The position numbers and the translations under genes were made by a program. From JAENVT01 sp039931555 (lineage in GTDB: Bacteria > Actinomycetota > Acidimicrobiia > Acidimicrobiales > Ilumatobacteraceae), in the NCBI GenBank assembly GCA_039931555.1, contig JBDTRP010000104.1:67538-131537 (forward strand): DNA of 64,000 bases, in the 5' to 3' direction. The notes beneath the pieces were generated by a model, which was not told the origin of the DNA, made no database searches, and saw only the letters and a program-made list of their open reading frames with translations. Shown in pieces: positions 50,762 through 58,891 of the stretch; position 1 is the stretch's first letter, and every line of letters begins with the position of its first letter.

Positions 50762-51322
50762 CTAGTTCGTCGACAGGTCGTCCGGTGCGTTGGCGATCCA
50801 GGCGACTCGCCCGTCCTGGCGGCGCAGGACGTGGCGCCACAGGTCTTCTGGCTCGTCATGGAAGACGTCGTCGCGGTGGGCGTCGAACACCATCCAGGCG
50901 CCGGCCGCGAGCTCGCTGTCCAGTTGGCCGGAGGCCCAGCCTGCGTAACCACGGAACATGCGCACCCGCCCCACCTCATCGGCGACGTCGATCGGATCGC
51001 GGGCCAGGTCGACACTGCCGAGGTCGGGAAGGATCGCGCTCCAGGCATCATCGCGAGCACCGCGCAGCTCGGCGATCGCGATCAACGCGTCGTACTGCAC
51101 AGGGCCCCCGTTGAAGACCACAGCGGGGGGCGCCGACAGGTCGATCCACAGATCGAGGCCGTCGATCGATGTTTCATCCGTCGGATGATTGAGCACTACT
51201 CCTACAGCGCCTTCTGCGCTGTGTTCCATCATGTAGACCACAGATCGGTCGAAATTCGGATCATCGAGGGGCGGCGTTGCCAGCAACAACATGCCCTTCG
51301 TGGTCGCGTAGATGGAATTCAC
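50762..51322 (-). CDS. YqgE/AlgH family protein (UPF0301)
   Basis: A 186-aa protein of the YqgE/AlgH family. KGMLLLATPPLDDPNFDRSVV, then GVVLNHPTDE and FNGGPVQ are diagnostic; MFRGYAGWASGQLDSELAAG follows. The molecular function is not settled. GTG 51322 is favoured because the family starts a few residues before KGMLLLA; CAGAAT lies 6 nt upstream on the minus strand. The frame back to 51484 would overlap the divergent DUF4230 gene. Confidence 0.9.
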   Translation of the reverse strand: MNSIYATTKGMLLLATPPLDDPNFDRSVVYMMEHSAEGAVGVVLNHPTDETSIDGLDLWIDLSAPPAVVFNGGPVQYDALIAIAELRGARDDAWSAILPDLGSVDLARDPIDVADEVGRVRMFRGYAGWASGQLDSELAAGAWMVFDAHRDDVFHDEPEDLWRHVLRRQDGRVAWIANAPDDLSTN

Positions 51323-51389
51323 GCATCCATTCTGGCGTTGAGACACGGTGATCGCTTCCCTCGGGATCGCAAGGAGAGAAATTCCCCTC

Positions 51390-52022
51390 ATGTTCAAGAA
51401 GTTCCTCGGTGCCGTCGCCATTTTCGGCGGTCTGGTCGTGGCCGGTGTGATCGGCTTCCAGCTGCTCGATTCACCGTTCTCCACCGTGACGAAGGATCAC
51501 TCACCGCCTCCGGTCCTCACCGAACTGCGCGATTTGTCCGATTTCCACGCTGCTCAGGCTCAGTTCGAAGTGACGTTGGACCTTGAGAAGGATGTGAGAT
51601 GGGTGCCGAGTGCGATCGCGGGGGAGCGCGTGCAGTTCCTCGGAGTCGGCACTGTTGATGCAGTGGTCGACTTCAGCACGCTCGGCGCCGGCGCCGTGAA
51701 GATCAGTGAAGATACGAAGTCGGTGATCGTCACGTTGCCGAGTGCGTACGCCAACGCTCCGGTGCTTGATCATCAAGTGAGCCACGTGATGAACCGCGAC
51801 CGAGGCCTGCTCAACCGCATCGGGGGGCTGTTCAACGACAACCCGACCAGCGAGGATGCGCTGTACAAGGCGGCGATGAACAAGATGGCCGACGCCGCCA
51901 GCCAGACCGACCTCCTGCAGCGGGCGCAGGAACACACCACATTCGTGCTCACCGGCATGCTCAAAGCGATGGGCTTCGAGCAGATCGACGTTCGCTTCCA
52001 GGTGTCGAGCGCCTCGGTCTAG
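51390..52022 (+). CDS. DUF4230 family membrane-anchored protein
   Basis: A 210-aa protein with one N-terminal membrane helix (AVAIFGGLVVAGVIGFQLL, residues about 7-25) and an extracytoplasmic DUF4230-like domain: VLTELRDLSDFHAAQAQFEV, VQFLGVGTVDAVVDFSTL, VIVTLPSA. AAGGAGAG precedes ATG 51390. The function is unknown. It lies 50 nt upstream of the argC operator but has no evident link to arginine. Confidence 0.78.
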   Translation: MFKKFLGAVAIFGGLVVAGVIGFQLLDSPFSTVTKDHSPPPVLTELRDLSDFHAAQAQFEVTLDLEKDVRWVPSAIAGERVQFLGVGTVDAVVDFSTLGAGAVKISEDTKSVIVTLPSAYANAPVLDHQVSHVMNRDRGLLNRIGGLFNDNPTSEDALYKAAMNKMADAASQTDLLQRAQEHTTFVLTGMLKAMGFEQIDVRFQVSSASV

Positions 52023-52035
52023 CCGGAACCCTAAG

Positions 52036-52074
52036 TTGCATGATCATGCGCTACAGCGTATGATCATACGCTGT
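52036..52074 (+). promoter_or_regulatory. argC leaderless promoter inside two ARG boxes
   Basis: TTGCAT (52036-52041), a 17-nt spacer, TATGAT (52059-52064), then GTG start 52073 after 8 nt. Two palindromes overlie the hexamers: GCATGATCATGC (52038-52049) on the -35 and a perfect 22-bp palindrome (52053-52074) covering the -10 and first two start-codon bases. Their centres are 20 bp apart. A hexameric ArgR bound here would exclude RNA polymerase. Confidence 0.82.
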
Positions 52075-53089
52075 GAAGCGAGTCGGCATCATCGGCGCAT
52101 CGGGGTACACCGGAGCAGAACTGCTGCGGCTGTGTGCCCAACATCCAGAGTTCGACGTGGTGTACGCCACCGGCGACAGCCAGGCCGGCACGTTGGCCAG
52201 CAGCTTGTACCCGAGCCTCGCTGCGCGATACCCCAACCTCGTGTTCGACGAGTTCGACCCCTCCAAGGCCGAAGGGCTCGACGTCGTGTTCCTCGGGTTG
52301 CCGCATGAGGCGTCGATGGCGCTGGCACCGCAACTGCACGGCACGGTCGGCTGCCTCGTCGACCTGTCGGCGGCGTTCCGCCTGAAGGACGCATCGCTGT
52401 ACCCGACGTGGTACGGGTTCACGCATGATCAACCGGAGTTGCTTGCCACCGCCGTGTTCGGGCTGCCGGAGTTGCATCGGGAGGATCTGAAGGAGGCAAC
52501 GTTGGTGGCGACACCGGGCTGTCACGTGACCGCAGCAACGTTGGCGCTTGCGCCACTGGTGGAGGCCGGGGCGATCGATCCGAACGGCGTGATCGTCAGC
52601 TCGATCACCGGGGTCAGTGGTGCGGGCCGGGCGCTGAAGCACGCATCGATGTTCTGCACGGTCGACGAAGACGTGAGCGCCTATGGGCTGCTCGACCATC
52701 GCCATACGCCTGAGATCGAGCAGGAGACCGGCGCCCAGGTGCTGTTCACCCCGCACTTGGCTCCACTGAGTCGGGGCCTGCTGGCGACCTGCTACGCCAA
52801 GCCGAGCGGCAAGGTCACCACGGCGTCGCTCTTGGCAACACTTGCCGGGCGGTACCGCGGTGAGCCGTTCGTCGTCGTGCGTCCAGCCTCGCCGTCGACG
52901 AAGGCCACCTTGGGCAGCAACGTCGCCCACATCACGGCCCGGTTCGACGAGCGCACCAACACTGTCATTTCGATCTGTGCGATCGACAACCTCGCCAAGG
53001 GCGCATCCGGTGGGGCCATTCAGGCCGCCAATGTCGCCGTCGGCCTGTCCGAGACCTCGGGCTTGACGATGGTGGGCCTGTACCCATGA
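52073..53089 (+). CDS. argC: N-acetyl-gamma-glutamyl-phosphate reductase
   Basis: Third step of arginine synthesis: reduces N-acetylglutamyl phosphate with NADPH. The 338 aa begin with the Rossmann motif VGIIGASGYTGAELLRL; the catalytic Cys is in TPGCHVTAATLAL (usual PGCYPT), and SSITGVSGAGR and FTPHLAPLSRGLLAT are conserved. GTG 52073 matches the leaderless promoter. The stop overlaps argB directly; argJ, usually next in actinobacteria, is missing. Confidence 0.96.
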   Translation: MKRVGIIGASGYTGAELLRLCAQHPEFDVVYATGDSQAGTLASSLYPSLAARYPNLVFDEFDPSKAEGLDVVFLGLPHEASMALAPQLHGTVGCLVDLSAAFRLKDASLYPTWYGFTHDQPELLATAVFGLPELHREDLKEATLVATPGCHVTAATLALAPLVEAGAIDPNGVIVSSITGVSGAGRALKHASMFCTVDEDVSAYGLLDHRHTPEIEQETGAQVLFTPHLAPLSRGLLATCYAKPSGKVTTASLLATLAGRYRGEPFVVVRPASPSTKATLGSNVAHITARFDERTNTVISICAIDNLAKGASGGAIQAANVAVGLSETSGLTMVGLYP

Positions 53090-53949
53090 CGATCACTGCT
53101 GCGGCCGACCGTGCCGCGACACTGGTCGAGGCGCTCCCGTACATCCGTCGATTCGCCGACCAGGTGGTGGTCGTGAAGTATGGCGGCAACGCATTGGCGG
53201 GCGCCTCCGCGGACGACGCCCTGGCGCTGTTCGCACAGGACATCGTGCTGATGCGTCAGGTCGGCATGCGACCTGTCGTCGTGCACGGCGGTGGCCCGCA
53301 GATCAGCGATCTCATGGCTCGGCTCGGCAAGCAGAGTGAGTTCCGCAACGGGCTGCGAGTCACCGACGGCGAGACCATCGACATCGTCAGGATGGTGTTG
53401 ATCGGCCAGGTCAACCCACAACTCGTTGCGGCGATCAACGTGCACGGCCCGCTGGCCGTCGGCGTGTCCGGCGAGGACGCCGGGCTGATCCGGGCCGCGG
53501 CTCGCAACCCAGACCTCGGGTTTGTAGGTGATGTCGAGTCGATCAACCCGACGATCCTGAACGCGCTCCTCGACGACGAGTTCATCCCGGTGGTCGCGAC
53601 CATCGGCACCGACCTTGGTGGCCAAGCGTTCAACATCAACGCTGATACCGTTGCCGGCGCGATTGCCGAAGCGCTCGGCGCCGAGAAGCTGGTGTACCTG
53701 ACCGACATCGAAGGCCTCCGCCGAGTCATCGATGACTCTGCCTCGTTGATCCGTCAGACCACGCCGGATGAGCTCGATTCGCTGATGGCCGACGGCACGA
53801 TCGCCGGCGGGATGATCCCCAAGGTCGAGAGCTGTGTTCATGCGGTGCGCAGCGGGGTTCGCCGAGCCCACATCCTCGATGGCCGGATCGCCCACGTACT
53901 TCTGTTGGAGATCTTCACTGACGAGGGAATAGGAACGATGGTCCAATGA
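53086..53949 (+). CDS. argB: Acetylglutamate kinase
   Basis: Phosphorylates N-acetylglutamate, the usual feedback-controlled step. The 287 aa carry VVVKYGGNALAG, VVHGGGPQISDLMARLG, the substrate motif region GEDAGLI and the ATP site GGMIPKVES. An N-terminal helix (ATLVEALPYIRRF) like that of arginine-sensitive hexameric enzymes is present, so arginine inhibition is plausible. ATG 53086 overlaps argC. Confidence 0.96.
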   Translation: MTITAAADRAATLVEALPYIRRFADQVVVVKYGGNALAGASADDALALFAQDIVLMRQVGMRPVVVHGGGPQISDLMARLGKQSEFRNGLRVTDGETIDIVRMVLIGQVNPQLVAAINVHGPLAVGVSGEDAGLIRAAARNPDLGFVGDVESINPTILNALLDDEFIPVVATIGTDLGGQAFNINADTVAGAIAEALGAEKLVYLTDIEGLRRVIDDSASLIRQTTPDELDSLMADGTIAGGMIPKVESCVHAVRSGVRRAHILDGRIAHVLLLEIFTDEGIGTMVQ

Positions 53950-55136
53950 GCTCACACGCATTCGATACATCGGCGGCGCCGACTGTCTGCCCGTTCATGC
54001 CGGTGTTCGGCGCGCCGCAGGTGATGTTCGTCCGTGGCAGCGGCACCGAACTGTGGGACAACAACGGCAAGCGCTATCTCGACTTTCTCGGCGGGCTGGC
54101 GGTGATCGCACTCGGCCATTCGAATCCCCGCATCACCGAAGTGATCTCGGCACAAGCAGGCACGCTGATGCACGTCAGCAACCTCTTCGCGACCGACAAA
54201 GCAACTGAAGCGGCGATCAAGATCGACGCGTTGCTGGCGGAGGCCACCGGCTCGGTTGGCCAGGTGTTCTTCTGCAACAGCGGTGCTGAGGCGAACGAAA
54301 CCGCGTTGAAGCTGGCCCGCAAGTTCGGCGGCCGCGGCCGCCACGCCGTGGTCAGCGCGTTCGGCAGCTTCCACGGCCGCACACTGGCTGCGCTGGCCGC
54401 TACCGGACAACCCGCCAAGCACGAACCGTTCTTCCCGATGCCCGACGGGTTCCGTCATGTTGCATACAACGACATCGATGCGTTGGAGGCGGCAATCGAC
54501 ACGACTGTTGCGGCGGTGTTGCTCGAGCCGGTGCAGGGCGAGGGCGGCGTGGTCCCGGCCGATGATCAATATCTCCGCGACGTTCGGGCGCTCTGCGATG
54601 AACGTGGGTTGTTGATGATGCTCGACGAGATTCAGACCGGCTTCGGCCGAACCGGTGAATGGTTCGGCTTCCAGCACGCCGGCATCGTGCCCGATGTGGT
54701 CACGATGGCGAAGGCGATGGGGAACGGATTTCCCGTCGGGGCCACGTGGGCCAAGCTCGAGGTCGCCGCAGTGTTCCAACCAGGAGATCACGGCAGCACG
54801 TACAGCGGCACGGCGCTGGCGACCGCCGTCGTCAGCGCAGTGATCGACGAGATGCGCAGGATCGATGCGCCCGGTCTGGCTGCGAAGCAGGGGGAGTACC
54901 TCACCGCTCGATTGAGCGGGCTGCCCGGCGTCAGCTCTGTCCGCGGTCGGGGGCTGTTGCTCGCCGCCGAGCTCGCAGACGGTCGCGACGCGAAGGCCGC
55001 TTACACCGAACTGCTCGACCGCGGCCTGGTCACCAACGCCGTCACACCGACCTCGCTGCGATTCGCGCCGCCCTTGACCGTGACCGAGCACGAGCTCGAC
55101 GAGGCCGTGGCCATCGTGGCGGACGTGTTGCGATGA
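53946..55136 (+). CDS. argD: Acetylornithine aminotransferase
   Basis: A PLP-dependent class III aminotransferase making N-acetylornithine. The 396 aa show FLGGLAVIALGHSNP, VFFCNSGAEANETALKLAR, LMMLDEIQTGFGRTGE and the PLP Lys in VTMAKAMGNGFPVGA. GSTYSGTALATAV closes the active site. ATG 53946 overlaps the argB stop; the argF ATG overlaps its own stop. Confidence 0.96.
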   Translation: MSSHAFDTSAAPTVCPFMPVFGAPQVMFVRGSGTELWDNNGKRYLDFLGGLAVIALGHSNPRITEVISAQAGTLMHVSNLFATDKATEAAIKIDALLAEATGSVGQVFFCNSGAEANETALKLARKFGGRGRHAVVSAFGSFHGRTLAALAATGQPAKHEPFFPMPDGFRHVAYNDIDALEAAIDTTVAAVLLEPVQGEGGVVPADDQYLRDVRALCDERGLLMMLDEIQTGFGRTGEWFGFQHAGIVPDVVTMAKAMGNGFPVGATWAKLEVAAVFQPGDHGSTYSGTALATAVVSAVIDEMRRIDAPGLAAKQGEYLTARLSGLPGVSSVRGRGLLLAAELADGRDAKAAYTELLDRGLVTNAVTPTSLRFAPPLTVTEHELDEAVAIVADVLR

Positions 55137-56026
55137 GACACCTCCTGAACATCACCGACTTCTCGGCCGAGGAGCTGGTGCAGGTGTTGCACCTCGCCGA
55201 ACGCACCGACCTCCGCCCGGTGCTCGCCGGCATGGGCGTCGCCCTGATCTTCGAGAAGCCGTCGAACCGCACTCGTCAATCGATGGAGATGGCGGTGGTG
55301 CAGCTGGGTGGTCACCCCGTCTACACACGAGGCGAGGAGGTTGGCTTTGACGCACGCGAATCGGTCGAGGACGTGACGCGAGTGATGGCCGGCTATCACG
55401 GCATGCTGGCTGCGAGAGTGTTTGAACACGGTGTGGTCGAACGCATGGCCGCTGTCGGCACCGTACCGATCGTGAACATGCTCAGCGATCACTCGCACCC
55501 ATTGCAGGGCCTCGCCGACGTCTTGACGATGCAACAGGTGCACGGCGCGTTGGCCGGACACACCGTCGCCTACGTGGGCGACTACAACAACGTCGCTCGC
55601 TCGCTGGCGGAGGCGTGCGTGCTGCTCGGCGCCGACGTCTCACTCGGCTGTCCGCTCGGCTACGACGCTCCCGATGTCGAGCTCGAACGATTGAATCTGC
55701 TCGGCGCGGGCCAGGTCCGACAGGCCCATCGCGCCGACGATGCGGTCGGGGGAGCCATCGCCGTTCACACCGACACCTGGACATCGATGGGCCAGGAGTC
55801 CGAGAAGGACGAGCGCAAGCAGACCTTCGAGGGCTACACGGTGACCGAGCAGATGATGTCTCGCGCCGCACCGGGCGCCGGCTTCTACCACTGCCTGCCT
55901 GCATACCGCGGCGTCGAGGTCGCGGCAGAGGTGATCGACGGCCCCACCAGCCACGTGTTTCGCCAGGCCCACAATCGAATGCACGCCGCCCGCGGCGCGC
56001 TGGCGTTCCTGATGGGTGTGCGCTGA
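55133..56026 (+). CDS. argF: Ornithine carbamoyltransferase
   Basis: Joins carbamoyl phosphate and ornithine to citrulline. The 297 aa have the carbamoyl-phosphate loop as EKPSNRTRQSME (usual STRTR) and HPLQGLADVLT (usual HPxQ), the ornithine loop DTWTSMGQE, and the catalytic HCLPAYRG. The SMG loop argues for ornithine rather than acetylornithine or succinylornithine as substrate. TGATG leads into argR. Confidence 0.94.
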   Translation: MRHLLNITDFSAEELVQVLHLAERTDLRPVLAGMGVALIFEKPSNRTRQSMEMAVVQLGGHPVYTRGEEVGFDARESVEDVTRVMAGYHGMLAARVFEHGVVERMAAVGTVPIVNMLSDHSHPLQGLADVLTMQQVHGALAGHTVAYVGDYNNVARSLAEACVLLGADVSLGCPLGYDAPDVELERLNLLGAGQVRQAHRADDAVGGAIAVHTDTWTSMGQESEKDERKQTFEGYTVTEQMMSRAAPGAGFYHCLPAYRGVEVAAEVIDGPTSHVFRQAHNRMHAARGALAFLMGVR

Positions 56027-56493
56027 TGGCGAGCAAAGTCCAACGGCAGCAACTCATCGGCAAGTTGATCGGCAAGCATGCCGTGACGAACCAGCCACAA
56101 CTGGTGGATCTGCTCGCCGACGAAGGGATCGCCGCGACGCAGGCCACGGTGTCGCGCGACCTCGAAGACCTCGGCGCAGTCAAGGTGCGAGTCCCCGGCG
56201 GCGAGACGGTCTACGCGATCCCCGAGTACGAGCCCGCCCGAATCGCTCCCGAGGATCAATTGCGCCGCGTGATGGGGGAGTGGGTCGCCGAGGTCAAGGT
56301 GTCGGCAAACCTCGTCGTGCTGAGAACGCCACCCGGCTGCGCACACGTCGTTGCCTCCGCCATCGATCGTTCGGGCATGAGCGGACTGATCGGCACCGTG
56401 GCAGGCGACGACACATTGATGTGCGTCGCCGACGAGTCGATGGGCGGCAAGGCGTTGGCAGCCCACCTTCGAGAACTCGCCGGGTTGTCGTGA
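56026..56493 (+). CDS. argR: Arginine repressor ArgR
   Basis: A 155-aa regulator. The N-terminal winged helix has LVDLLADEGIAATQATVSRDLEDLGAVKVR, cited here as residues 25-54; the C-terminal hexamerisation and arginine-binding domain has RTPPGCAHVVASAID and the GTVAGDDTLMCV motif with its arginine-binding Asp pair. It lies inside the operon it probably represses, and the ARG boxes at argC and carA are its likely sites. Confidence 0.96.
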   Translation: MASKVQRQQLIGKLIGKHAVTNQPQLVDLLADEGIAATQATVSRDLEDLGAVKVRVPGGETVYAIPEYEPARIAPEDQLRRVMGEWVAEVKVSANLVVLRTPPGCAHVVASAIDRSGMSGLIGTVAGDDTLMCVADESMGGKALAAHLRELAGLS

Positions 56494-57896
56494 ATCCCGA
56501 CGGGGAGCCTCCGACCGGGCAGTCGTTGTGGCACGGCCGATTCGAGGGCGGGCCGGCAGCAGAGCTGATGGCGTTCACCGAGAGCCTGTCGTTCGACGTG
56601 CGGCTGTGGCCCGACGACATCGCTGGGTCTGTTGCGCATGTGCTCGGCCTCGCCCATTCCGAGATCATCACCACAGCCGAAGCCGACTCGATCATCGCCG
56701 CGCTCGACCAGGTCGCGGCCGAGATGAGTGCTGGATCCTTCGTGTTCGCGGAGAGCGACGAAGACATCCACACGGCCGTCGAACGGCGAGTCACCGAGCT
56801 CGCCGGGCCGACCGGTGCGAAGTTGCACACCGGTCGCAGTCGCAACGACCAGTCGGCGACCGACGTGCGTCTGTGGATGAAGCGCGAGCTCGGCACCATC
56901 GCTCAACAGATCGTGGACCTGCAATCGGTCCTGCTCCACAGGGCGCGTGCGGCCGGCGACGTCTACCTGCCCGGGTATACGCACCTGCAACGCGCGCAAC
57001 CGGTGCTCCTCGCCCACCACCTCCTCGCTCACGGGTGGGCCCTCGGTCGCGACATCGACCGGATTCTCGACGCCTTGGCGCGCATCGACGTGTCGCCCCT
57101 CGGTGCTGGGGCGTTGGCGGGCTCCTCGCTGCCACTCGATCCAGACTTCACGGCCGAGCGCCTCGGATTCGCTGCTCGATTCGAGAACTCACTCGACGCA
57201 GTGGGTTCGCGCGACCACGTGGCCGAATCACTGTTCGCGTTGACACTGGTGGCCATCAACTTGTCGCGCATCGGCGAGGAGTTCGTGCTGTGGACCACCG
57301 AGGAGTTCGGGTTCGCCCGCCTCGACGATGCGTATGCAACGGGCTCGTCGATGCTGCCGCAGAAGAAGAACCCCGACATTGCTGAACTGGCGCGGGGCAA
57401 GGGCGGCCGGTTGATCGGCAACCTCACCGGGTTCCTGGCGACGATGAAGGGCCTGCCGCTGAGCTACAACCGGGATTACCAGGAGGACAAGGAGCCACTG
57501 TTCGACTCCGTCGACCAGGTTCGCCTCGGTCTCGGAGCGGTCACCGGCATGATCGCTACGGCAACGTGGGTTCCCGCGCGGATGCAGGCTGCTGCCGACG
57601 CCGAAGCCATGGCCGCCACCGATCTGGCCGAGTGGCTCGTGCAACGGGGCACGCCGTTCCGCGAAGCACACGCCGTGATCGGAGCCCTCGTCCGTCGATC
57701 GCTGCAGGGCGAAGCGTCACTGCGAACCTTGGTCGCCGCCGACCCATTGCTCGGCCCCGACGCCGCCGAGCTGGTCGCTGCCGGTGTCTCCATCAGACGA
57801 CGCGTAACGCCGGGTGGATCGGGACCAGCCGCCGTCGCCGCGCAGATCGAGCGATTCGCGGCGTACGTCGATCGACTTCGTACTGCAACTGCGTGA
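56490..57896 (+). CDS. argH: Argininosuccinate lyase
   Basis: Splits argininosuccinate into arginine and fumarate. The 468 aa include SLWHGRFEGG, HTGRSRNDQSATD, HLQRAQPVLLAHHLLA and the mobile signature loop GSSMLPQKKNPD with its catalytic Ser. GTG 56490 overlaps the argR stop. argG, which makes the substrate and normally sits before argH, is absent from the window. Confidence 0.97.
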   Translation: MNPDGEPPTGQSLWHGRFEGGPAAELMAFTESLSFDVRLWPDDIAGSVAHVLGLAHSEIITTAEADSIIAALDQVAAEMSAGSFVFAESDEDIHTAVERRVTELAGPTGAKLHTGRSRNDQSATDVRLWMKRELGTIAQQIVDLQSVLLHRARAAGDVYLPGYTHLQRAQPVLLAHHLLAHGWALGRDIDRILDALARIDVSPLGAGALAGSSLPLDPDFTAERLGFAARFENSLDAVGSRDHVAESLFALTLVAINLSRIGEEFVLWTTEEFGFARLDDAYATGSSMLPQKKNPDIAELARGKGGRLIGNLTGFLATMKGLPLSYNRDYQEDKEPLFDSVDQVRLGLGAVTGMIATATWVPARMQAAADAEAMAATDLAEWLVQRGTPFREAHAVIGALVRRSLQGEASLRTLVAADPLLGPDAAELVAAGVSIRRRVTPGGSGPAAVAAQIERFAAYVDRLRTATA

Positions 57897-58381
57897 AGCG
57901 GGTCACACCGGCCTTCCTCGCGCGTGACGCCATGGAGGTCGCTCCTGACCTGCTCAACAAGCTGTTGCTCGTCGGCGACGTTGCCGCACGAATCATCGAG
58001 GTCGAGGCGTACACCCACGATGATCCGGCGAGTCACAGCTTCCGCGGTCGCACCAAACGCAACGAGGTCATGTTCGGCCGACCGGGACATCTGTACGTGT
58101 ACTTCGTCTACGGCATGCACTATTGCGTCAACATCGTGACCGGTCACGAAGGTGACGCCCAGGCCGTGCTGTTACGCGCGGTGATCTGCGACGGGATCGA
58201 TCGTCGGCTCACCAACGGGCCGGCCAAGCTCTGCCGCCAACTCGGTATCGACATGGCCATGAATGGTTCGCCGGCGCAGGTGGTCGACGACGGAGTCGGC
58301 CCGCCAACGACAGCGGTCGTCACACCGAGGATCGGGATCACCAAGGCGGTGGAATGGCCGCGGCGCTGGCTGGTTTGCTGA
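57893..58381 (+). CDS. 3-methyladenine DNA glycosylase (AAG/MPG family)
   Basis: Removes alkylated purines. The 162 aa contain RIIEVEAYTHDDPASHSFRG, with the catalytic Glu in VEAY, RNEVMFGRPGHLYVYFVYG, and the C-terminal NGPAKLCRQLGI. It is shorter than the usual 190-200, mainly at the C-terminus, but core motifs are intact. GTG 57893 overlaps the argH stop, so it is translated with the arginine genes. Confidence 0.92.
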   Translation: MKRVTPAFLARDAMEVAPDLLNKLLLVGDVAARIIEVEAYTHDDPASHSFRGRTKRNEVMFGRPGHLYVYFVYGMHYCVNIVTGHEGDAQAVLLRAVICDGIDRRLTNGPAKLCRQLGIDMAMNGSPAQVVDDGVGPPTTAVVTPRIGITKAVEWPRRWLVC

Positions 58382-58428
58382 TCGCGGCCCGCTACGATCG
58401 TGCAGACAACCCCGGCTCTCACAATTGA

Positions 58429-58458
58429 TTAGGCATGCCTAACATTCCCCGATAACGT
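58429..58458 (+). promoter_or_regulatory. IdeR/DtxR-like iron box overlapping the iron-uptake promoter
   Basis: A perfect 14-bp palindrome TTAGGCATGCCTAA (58429-58442) with a following C matches the first 15 positions of the DtxR/IdeR consensus except in the 4-bp centre. It overlaps the -35 position of TAACGT (58453-58458), which is 7 nt before ATG 58466. Repression under iron sufficiency is predicted. Confidence 0.74.
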
Positions 58459-58465
58459 CTACCAC

Positions 58466-58888
58466 ATGACTCGTACCACTGCCTTCCGATTCGCCGTCGC
58501 GGTGCTCGCCGGATTCAGCCTGCTCGGCGTGTCGTGCGGCGCTGACAAGCAATCCGCCGACACCGTCGGCGTCGCCTCGACAGAGGAGTCCCACCCGATC
58601 GTCGACGATGCAACGGTGACTGCGGGGCTGACGAAGACCGGAGAGATCCTCAAGGCGGCAGCAACGACCCCCGATACGGCCGAGGCCGATTGGGACAAGG
58701 CGCACACGACGTGGGCGACCTACGAGGGCACGATCAAACAGAACCGGCCCGACAGCTACCTGGCGATGGAAGACGCCCTCGCGGCATCCGAGACGGCAGC
58801 GAAGGCCGGCGATTCGGCGGCGCTCATCAAGGCCGCAGCCGATTTCCAGAGCGCAGCAGCCACCTACCTCGCGGCGTTTCCGGGCTGA
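58466..58888 (+). CDS. Secreted, probable lipoprotein, iron-uptake operon
   Basis: A 140-aa exported protein: signal peptide FRFAVAVLAGFSLLGVSC ending in a near-lipobox (GVSC), then a helical Ala/Lys/Glu-rich domain with DWDKAHTTWATYEGTIK. The helical character and its position 3 nt before an FTR1 permease recall the periplasmic partners of EfeU-type systems, but I cannot place it in EfeO or another named family. Confidence 0.72.
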   Translation: MTRTTAFRFAVAVLAGFSLLGVSCGADKQSADTVGVASTEESHPIVDDATVTAGLTKTGEILKAAATTPDTAEADWDKAHTTWATYEGTIKQNRPDSYLAMEDALAASETAAKAGDSAALIKAAADFQSAAATYLAAFPG

Positions 58889-58891
58889 GTC

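Noticed and set aside
55133..56026. ArgF as acetyl- or succinyl-ornithine carbamoyltransferase, which would explain the missing argJ
   Set aside because: The SMGQE ornithine loop and HCLPAYRG are those of ordinary ornithine carbamoyltransferases; altered STRTR and HPxQ positions are seen in true OTCs too.
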